A stretch of 54,191 bases of DNA from Firmicutes bacterium UBA4881 (GTDB lineage Bacteria > Bacillota > DTU065). The stretch spans positions 1 through 54,191 of the forward strand of contig DHDH01000044.1 in NCBI GenBank assembly GCA_002399235.1, read 5' to 3'. The translations under genes were made by a program, and so were the position numbers. Positions 49,307 through 54,191 of this stretch are shown here, piece by piece (positions within the stretch are counted from its first letter, which is position 1; each line of letters starts with the position of its first letter). Under the pieces are notes generated by a model. The model did no database searches. It worked only from the letters and a program-made list of their open reading frames with translations, and was not told where the DNA came from.

Positions 49307-49870
49307 ATGTTTAGTGATCAAGAATTAGTAAAAATGACGTTGAAAGGGAAAAAGGATTCTTTCGAGGATTTAGTAAATCGTTACTCTCGTAAAGTCTATA
49401 GCTTAGCTCTACGCATGCTAAGAGCGCCTCTCGATGCGGAGGATGTTACTCAAGAAGCATTTTTAAGAGCCTATAGATCTTTAGACACTTATAATCCAGA
49501 CTATCCTTTTATTAACTGGCTTTTAAAGATTGCAAGTAATCTTTGCATTGATAGGGTCCGTAAAGATCAAAATGTCTCTTTTACAGATACAGATGACGAG
49601 CTTACTCTATTACCACAATCAACCTACAAAGATCCAGAAACGGCCACTTTAGGCAAAGAAAATCTAACTGAATTATTAGGAGCACTTTATAGTTTACCAG
49701 CTAAATACCAACTAATTATCTTGCTCAGATATCTAGAAGGGCTAAAATATGAAGAAATAGCTACAATTCTTGAAGAACCAGTAGGGACAGTTAAAACTCG
49801 GTTACACAGAGCAAGAAAGTTGTTAAAAGATCGATATTATAATAAGGAAGAAGGTGAAATGCATGGTTGA
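49307..49870 (+). CDS. sigW: ECF sigma factor, SigW-like
   Basis: 187 aa from ATG 49307, with AGAGG 9 nt upstream; an ATG at 49298 touches that site. Region 2 (LVNRYSRKVYSLALRMLRAPLDAEDVTQEAFLRAYRSL) and region 4 (LPAKYQLIILLRYLEGLKYEEIATILEEPVGTVKTRLHRARKLL) are complete and there is no region 3, as for ECF factors. The next gene is its anti-sigma factor (8-nt overlap), then nfeD and floA, which in Bacillus subtilis belong to the sigma-W regulon. The name sigW is by this context. Confidence 0.9.
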   Translation: MFSDQELVKMTLKGKKDSFEDLVNRYSRKVYSLALRMLRAPLDAEDVTQEAFLRAYRSLDTYNPDYPFINWLLKIASNLCIDRVRKDQNVSFTDTDDELTLLPQSTYKDPETATLGKENLTELLGALYSLPAKYQLIILLRYLEGLKYEEIATILEEPVGTVKTRLHRARKLLKDRYYNKEEGEMHG

Positions 49871-50429
49871 CTGTGAAAGTATTCGCTCAAAATTAGATGA
49901 ATATGTGGATGGAACACTACCTCCACTTGAATATAGAGAAGTAAAAGCTCATCTTATACAATGTGATTCTTGCAATAAAGAAGCAGAAGAACTCTTCTTA
50001 ATCACTGAAAGTATAGAAAATATGCTTGTCGATCCTCCTGAACTATTAAATAAACGCATTTTAGCTAAAATTGCCCAAGATAATAAGTGGCGTAAGCGTC
50101 GTTACCAGCGATTAGTGAAATGGACTGCTGCTACAATTTTGATCGCCGGTATAGTCTACTTTTTACCTAGGCAAATTCCTGTCGACACTACAGGAGGTAA
50201 CGTAGCTATCCACTCCAGAGGTAAAAATGTGATCATAGATGGCAACACTTTGCATGGTGATTTGACTGTTGTCGGTGGAGATGTGTATGTAGAAGGCGAA
50301 ATTAAAGGCAATGTCACATCAATTGATGGTCAAGTTTCTGCTATGGTTGATGGCGAAGGATTTTGGGAAAAATGCCTCACTGTAATTAAGGAAATTTGGC
50401 GAGGTTTCACAGGAGGTGATAGTATATGA
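49863..50429 (+). CDS. rsiW: Zinc anti-sigma factor (RsiW-like) with beta-helical ectodomain
   Basis: 188 aa from ATG 49863, with AAGGTG 6 nt upstream. The cytoplasmic anti-sigma domain has the ZAS motif His30-x3-Cys34-x2-Cys37 and DEYVDGTLPPLEYREVKAHL. One membrane helix lies at about 84-102. The outer part (about 108-155) has short beta-strand repeats (NVIIDG, DLTVVGGDVYVEGEIKGNV) like bactofilin/polymer-forming proteins, unlike the short RsiW ectodomain. Release of SigW by regulated proteolysis is expected from family knowledge. Confidence 0.85.
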   Translation: MVDCESIRSKLDEYVDGTLPPLEYREVKAHLIQCDSCNKEAEELFLITESIENMLVDPPELLNKRILAKIAQDNKWRKRRYQRLVKWTAATILIAGIVYFLPRQIPVDTTGGNVAIHSRGKNVIIDGNTLHGDLTVVGGDVYVEGEIKGNVTSIDGQVSAMVDGEGFWEKCLTVIKEIWRGFTGGDSI

Positions 50430-51697
50430 GAAAAATGAGTCTCGTTTTGTGTCTCTTACTTTTGGTCTCGCTAGTTGTTAGTGCTGATGTTTATGTCATA
50501 CCGGTTAAAGGTACTATAGAACATGGTGTTTCCAGTTTTGTAGCGAGGGCAGTAAGGACTGCGGAGAGAAATAGAGCTGATTTAGTTGTGGTGGAGATCG
50601 ACAGTTTGGGTGGTTTAGTAGATGCAGCTTTAGATATTCGTGATACTATTATACGCTCTAATGTACCTATTGTAACCTTTGTTACCGGTAGAGCTTGGTC
50701 TGCAGGTGCTTTAATTGCTCTAGCAGGGGAAGAACTATATATGGTTAGTAGTAGCAGTATTGGTTCAGCTGAAACAAGGCCCAAAGAAGAAAAGATCATC
50801 TCCGCTTTACGGAGAGAATTTAAAGCTACAGCTGAAACCAGAGGTAAAGATGGTAAATTGGCGGAAGCGATGGTAGACTCAGATGTGGAAATTCCAGGGA
50901 TTAACCCTAAAGGCAAGATCTTAAACCTGACTGCTAAGGATGCAGAAACTTACAAAATATCAGATGGCACTATAGATACTCTTAATATTCTTTTAGAAAT
51001 TAAGGGTGTGGCTGATGAGAATATTATCGCTGAAGAGCCAACTGGTGCAGAAAAATTTGCTCGTTTTTTAACTGAACCTATAGTTAGCTCTTTGCTTCTT
51101 ACTATTGGTTTTCTAGGTATTATCCTGGAGTTTTTTACAGCCGGCTGGGGTGCTGCTGGTACCGTTGGTATATTAAGCTTAGCGCTCTTTTTCGGGGGAC
51201 GCTACCTAAGTGGTTTGGCTGGTTTAGAGCATGTGGTTATATTCTTAGTAGGTTTGCTACTTCTAGGCTTAGAAATATTCATTATACCAGGCTTTGGTAT
51301 TGTTGGTTTGCTAGGTATAATTGGTATTTTCACTAGTATATTGCTCAGTTTCAATTCATTAGCCCAAGGTGTTTGGGTGTTAATAGCAGCTATTGCCCTC
51401 ACCGGATTGATGCTAAAGTTACTTTGGAAACATTTGAAAAAAGCTCCCCTATTAAAGAAGATTGTTCTTGATGCGAGTCTAGATGAAAAACAAGGATATA
51501 CCGCAGTATCAGAGAAAATAGTTAATTTGCAGGGTAAAATAGGTCAAACTTTATCTGTGATGCGTCCAGCAGGTCTTGTAGAGATCGATGGACAGAGAAT
51601 AAGTGCTCAAACAGCAGGAGAATTTATTGAAAAAGGTGTAACTGTTCGCGTTATTGAGGTTAAAGGGAACCGAGTAATTGTAGAAGAGGATAAATAG
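50426..51697 (+). CDS. NfeD-family membrane serine protease
   Basis: 423 aa, overlapping rsiW by ATGA. A signal peptide (1-20) is followed by a ClpP-like protease domain (about 22-200) with WSAGALIAL (Ser92 catalytic), four or five membrane helices (about 225-340) including GFLGIILEFFTAGWGAAG, and a C-terminal OB-fold NfeD domain (about 358-420, GKIGQTLSVMRPAGLVEIDGQRISA). This is the long NfeD1b/YqeZ type that works with flotillins. Next gene is floA. Confidence 0.93.
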   Translation: MRKMSLVLCLLLLVSLVVSADVYVIPVKGTIEHGVSSFVARAVRTAERNRADLVVVEIDSLGGLVDAALDIRDTIIRSNVPIVTFVTGRAWSAGALIALAGEELYMVSSSSIGSAETRPKEEKIISALRREFKATAETRGKDGKLAEAMVDSDVEIPGINPKGKILNLTAKDAETYKISDGTIDTLNILLEIKGVADENIIAEEPTGAEKFARFLTEPIVSSLLLTIGFLGIILEFFTAGWGAAGTVGILSLALFFGGRYLSGLAGLEHVVIFLVGLLLLGLEIFIIPGFGIVGLLGIIGIFTSILLSFNSLAQGVWVLIAAIALTGLMLKLLWKHLKKAPLLKKIVLDASLDEKQGYTAVSEKIVNLQGKIGQTLSVMRPAGLVEIDGQRISAQTAGEFIEKGVTVRVIEVKGNRVIVEEDK

Positions 51698-51708
51698 GAG
51701 GGAATTAA

Positions 51709-52698
51709 GTGGAAGTTTTGGGTATTGTAATTTTAGTAGTTATTTTGTTTGTCTTACTCACTTTGCTTTCTTTGGTACCAGTGGGCCTTTGGGTTTCAGC
51801 TATCGCTGCTCATGTACCAGTGCCACTTTCTTATCTTGTCGGTATGAGACTTAGAAGAGTACCACCTTCTGGTATAGTTTTACCACTTATTAAAGCCAGA
51901 AAAGGTGGTCTTGCTGAAGTACAACTAGACCAATTAGAAGCTCACTATTTGGCTGGTGGTCATGTAGATAGGGTTATAGACGCTTTAATTGCAGCTAGAA
52001 GAGCTGATATTAACATGACTTTTGAGCGTTGTACAGCCATTGACTTAGCTGGGCGTAATGTTTTAGAAGCTGTTCAGATGAGTGTCCAACCTAAAGTCAT
52101 CGAGACCCCGATTGTAGCAGCAGTTGCTAAAAATGGTATTGAAGTTAAAGTTAAAGCTCGGGTAACGGTGAGAGCTAATATTGATAGACTTGTTGGTGGT
52201 GCAGGTGAAGAAACAATTATTGCTCGTGTCGGTGAAGGTATTGTTACTACTGTAGGTTCCTCGAAGAGCCATGAGGAAGTTTTAGAAAATCCTGACAGTA
52301 TCTCTAAAACTGTTCTTTCTAAGAGCTTAGATGCTGGAACTGCTTTTGAAATCCTCTCTATCGATATTGCTGATATCGACGTAGGTAAAAATATTGGTGC
52401 TCAGCTTTCTATCGATCAAGCTGAAGCTGATAAGAATATTGCCCAAGCTAAAGCGGCAGAGCGTCGTTTTGCTGCTATGGCCATGGAGCAAGAGATGAAA
52501 GCTAGAGTTCAAGAGATGAGAGCAAAGGTTGTTGAAGCTGAAGCAAAAATTCCTGAAGCTATTGCTGCAGCGCTTGTTGAGGGCAAGATGGGTGTTATGG
52601 ACTATTACAACATGCAGAATATTCTTTCAGATACCAAAATGAGGGAAGCTTTAGCTAAGACTACAGAAAAACCTCAATTAGATGAGCACAAAGAATAA
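51709..52698 (+). CDS. floA: Flotillin-like protein FloA
   Basis: 329 aa from GTG. A membrane hairpin at the N-terminus (about 3-45), an SPFH/PHB-like domain (RRVPPSGIVLPLIKARKGGL...ITEDIVKVKARVTVRANI region, about 55-230) and an Ala/Glu-rich coiled coil (about 240-300) match FloA/YqfA. It organises membrane microdomains. The nfeD-floA pairing after a SigW-like operon start matches the Bacillus yqeZ-yqfA arrangement. Confidence 0.95.
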   Translation: MEVLGIVILVVILFVLLTLLSLVPVGLWVSAIAAHVPVPLSYLVGMRLRRVPPSGIVLPLIKARKGGLAEVQLDQLEAHYLAGGHVDRVIDALIAARRADINMTFERCTAIDLAGRNVLEAVQMSVQPKVIETPIVAAVAKNGIEVKVKARVTVRANIDRLVGGAGEETIIARVGEGIVTTVGSSKSHEEVLENPDSISKTVLSKSLDAGTAFEILSIDIADIDVGKNIGAQLSIDQAEADKNIAQAKAAERRFAAMAMEQEMKARVQEMRAKVVEAEAKIPEAIAAALVEGKMGVMDYYNMQNILSDTKMREALAKTTEKPQLDEHKE

Positions 52699-52716
52699 CA
52701 GAGGGCAGGTGATTCT

Positions 52717-53184
52717 GTGAAGAATCTTATTAGTATCCTTGTCCTCATTAGCACTGTCATTTCGCTTATCGATTCTGTTAATAAAAAGAAGACTCGTAAT
52801 ACTAAAGGCCAAGATTGGCAAAAAACTTTTAAGGAAACACCTACTAAGTTAAATAACACTAACCCCAGTAGCACAGCTAAAACTACCCAACCTGTACCTG
52901 TTACTATAAAAGAAGTTAGTGTTCCAGTGGTGGATTTGAATCCGCAGGCAACAATGGGAACAACTCTATTAATTCCTGAGGTACGCGAATTCGAAGATTG
53001 GGATAATATAAGTTCAGAAGAGGTTAGTGGACCAAAGGTACAGAAAACAAGCTTAAAATTAAATGAGGAAAATGGTAGTGCAGTTTCCGAGTTGTTTAAT
53101 AAACCAGAAGCTTTGGCTCATGCTTTATTAACAAAAGAAGTTTTAGGTAAGCCTAGAGCTTTGGAACCTTGGCAAAGAAGATAA
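52717..53184 (+). CDS. Small membrane-anchored protein of the SigW operon
   Basis: 155 aa from GTG, 18 nt after floA, with GAGGGCAGGTG upstream. An N-terminal hydrophobic anchor (about 3-20) is followed by a Thr/Lys/Pro-rich linker and a C-terminal helix ALAHALLTKEVLGKPRALEPWQ. That ending recurs in small anchored clostridial proteins as I remember them. Its place matches yqfB, but I see no clear similarity. Function unknown. Confidence 0.75.
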   Translation: MKNLISILVLISTVISLIDSVNKKKTRNTKGQDWQKTFKETPTKLNNTNPSSTAKTTQPVPVTIKEVSVPVVDLNPQATMGTTLLIPEVREFEDWDNISSEEVSGPKVQKTSLKLNEENGSAVSELFNKPEALAHALLTKEVLGKPRALEPWQRR

Positions 53185-53204
53185 AAACTATAAAAACAAG
53201 ATCT

Positions 53205-53251
53205 GCTCTCCTTACGGTTAACGATAATGTTTGCTGTAAGGGGAGCTTTTT
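53205..53251 (+). terminator. Terminator of the SigW-like operon
   Basis: GCTCTCCTTAC and GTAAGGGGAGC form an 11-bp stem (one wobble) with a 20-nt loop, followed by five T. Confidence 0.85.
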
Positions 53252-53260
53252 AGCAAAGGA

Positions 53261-53290
53261 AGCCGTCTACACAAGTAGACGGCTTTATTC
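53261..53290 (+). terminator. Second terminator, back to back
   Basis: AGCCGTCTAC-ACAA-GTAGACGGCT, a perfect 10-bp stem, followed by TTATTC. It lies 9 nt after the first terminator. Confidence 0.8.
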
Positions 53291-53640
53291 GTATACCACC
53301 TAGAGATTTATCTAAGTTTTCATTAACCAAAAAATACAGTGTAATGCATCAATAATGATACCTTTTTCAAGGAAGATGGGAGCAATATTATGTTTAAGTA
53401 GGTGTGAGAGTAAGCTTACGATGGTTATGTCAACTTTATCAATTAAAGTGCAAAGTAAGATGATGCTATTCAAAGTTTGCTGTATTAATAAAACTAACTA
53501 AGAGTATATTGACTAAGGTGGAATTCATATTGATAAAAGACACTTAATCTTGTGGTATCTGAGAAGGGTAAAAATGAAACATATGTAACATATAAATTGG
53601 AAAGAAAATAAAGTTTCTTTATAGTTACCGACATCAATAG
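53291..53640. other. intergenic stretch, no gene seen
   Basis: AT-rich with many stops in all frames. No promoter, RNA or repeat stands out. Confidence 0.5.
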
Positions 53641-53820
53641 AAACAATGGTTTCGCCAAAATTGGTCAGAGGTTATTGGTGAGAGTACTATCTATTATAGC
53701 ACCTGGTATGCACAACTACGTGCTCATACATCTTCTCTTCGCTGGTTGGATTACCCGTATTTTGGCGACGATCCAGTTGACCACGATAACATTAACTATG
53801 GAGTACTATTAGGTGGGTAG
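53641..53820 (+). pseudogene. C-terminal fragment of an unidentified protein
   Basis: A 59-codon open stretch directly after a TAG, with no start codon. It contains NWSEVIGESTIYYSTWYAQL and RWLDYPYFGDDPVDHDN, a composition rich in Trp, Tyr and Asp typical of an extracytoplasmic protein. I do not recognise the family. Confidence 0.45.
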
Positions 53821-53824
53821 AGTG

Positions 53825-54064
53825 ATGAGAAAAGAGCTGATAAAGTTTGGAGTAAATATTGTAATTCTATTTTCACTGTAACCTTAATTCGTTGCATTGT
53901 ATTATTATATTTAACGATAAACTGCTGGTAGTACATTAATAACAGGAATAGTAAAAGGAAAATTCACAACAAATATCGAGTACGATAATAAGTTGCCGAC
54001 TTATCCGAGAGAGATAAGTAAAAGTTCTACAACAATAAAAATTGGCTATGATAGTTTGTATTAA
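53825..54064 (+). pseudogene. Disrupted small membrane/secreted protein gene
   Basis: ATG 53825 opens MRKELIKFGVNIVILFSL, a signal-like start, and stops at 53881. A different frame from about 53922 to 54064 then reads TAGSTLITGIVKGKF...KIGYDSLY. The order and spacing suggest one gene broken by frameshifts. It sits 4 nt after the previous remnant. Confidence 0.4.
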
Positions 54065-54117
54065 TTAAGGTTCTAATGTGGCGAAATGAAAGGCAGTATT
54101 AAGAAGGGGTGTATGTC

Positions 54118-54191
54118 ATGAATAAAAAAATATTTGTTTTGATATTGTGTATTTTGTTTTTATCAATGTCCCTATGTGTCAGGATTGTTGT
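54118..54191 (+). CDS. Start of a secreted or lipoprotein gene, cut by the window end
   Basis: ATG 54118 with GAAGGGG 9 nt upstream opens MNKKIFVLILCILFLSMSLC, a positively charged start plus hydrophobic core, as in a signal peptide. A Cys at residue 20 could be a lipobox, although SLC is not a strong one. Only 24 codons are visible, so the product is unknown. Confidence 0.6.
   Translation, partial: MNKKIFVLILCILFLSMSLCVRIV

Overview
The window looks like chromosome from a low-GC, endospore-forming, probably anaerobic member of the Clostridia (Bacillota). The evidence is gpr and spoIIP (spore genes), a leuS T-box leader with Leu specifier CTC, the order lepA-hemW-hrcA-grpE-dnaK-dnaJ-prmA-rsmE-mtaB-HIT-rpsU, CIRCE control of hrcA, strong Shine-Dalgarno sequences with many GTG/TTG starts, and a XRE regulator fused to a desulfoferrodoxin-like domain. 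I cannot place it to genus from sequence alone.

Layout. 1-320 is the end of a tRNA cluster (Ala, Gln, Trp, His). 0.7-12 kb is accessory: single genes (GH5-like glycosidase, choloylglycine-hydrolase-like Ntn enzyme, LysM wall protein, XRE regulator plus membrane protein, SAM methyltransferase, MBL hydrolase, TIM-barrel and PHP enzymes) separated by decayed genes (GNAT, DUF4177-like, unidentified remnants). An IS1634-family element follows (11.9-13.6 kb). A compact four-gene leftward operon (13.8-17.3 kb) encodes a GIY-YIG-like protein, an uncharacterised protein, a MoxR-type AAA+/VWA protein and the XRE-desulfoferrodoxin fusion.

18-53 kb is mostly core: ribosomal L25/CTC, an RRM RNA-binding protein behind a structured leader, yqeK-LCP-rsfS-methyltransferase, leuS, comEA-comEC, holA, rpsT, a PHP phosphatase, gpr-spoIIP, lepA-hemW, the HrcA-regulated heat-shock operon, prmA-rsmE-mtaB-HIT-rpsU, and a SigW-like envelope-stress operon (ECF sigma, anti-sigma, NfeD, FloA, small membrane protein) behind a near-perfect sigma-W promoter. 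The last 0.9 kb holds two terminators, decayed small ORFs and the start of a secreted or lipoprotein gene.

The most unusual stretch is 22.66-25.5 kb. A ~79-bp direct repeat, holding the 3' end of a methyltransferase gene and a perfect TTGACA-N17-TATAAT promoter, flanks a cargo whose main gene is an ABC-class ATPase. That gene sits behind a 19-codon leader peptide, a mutually exclusive antiterminator/terminator pair and a hairpin over its Shine-Dalgarno sequence. Just downstream, the leuS T-box leader carries a complete tRNA-Ala gene between its Stem I and its antiterminator. All functional statements come from reading motifs by eye; no database search was run.
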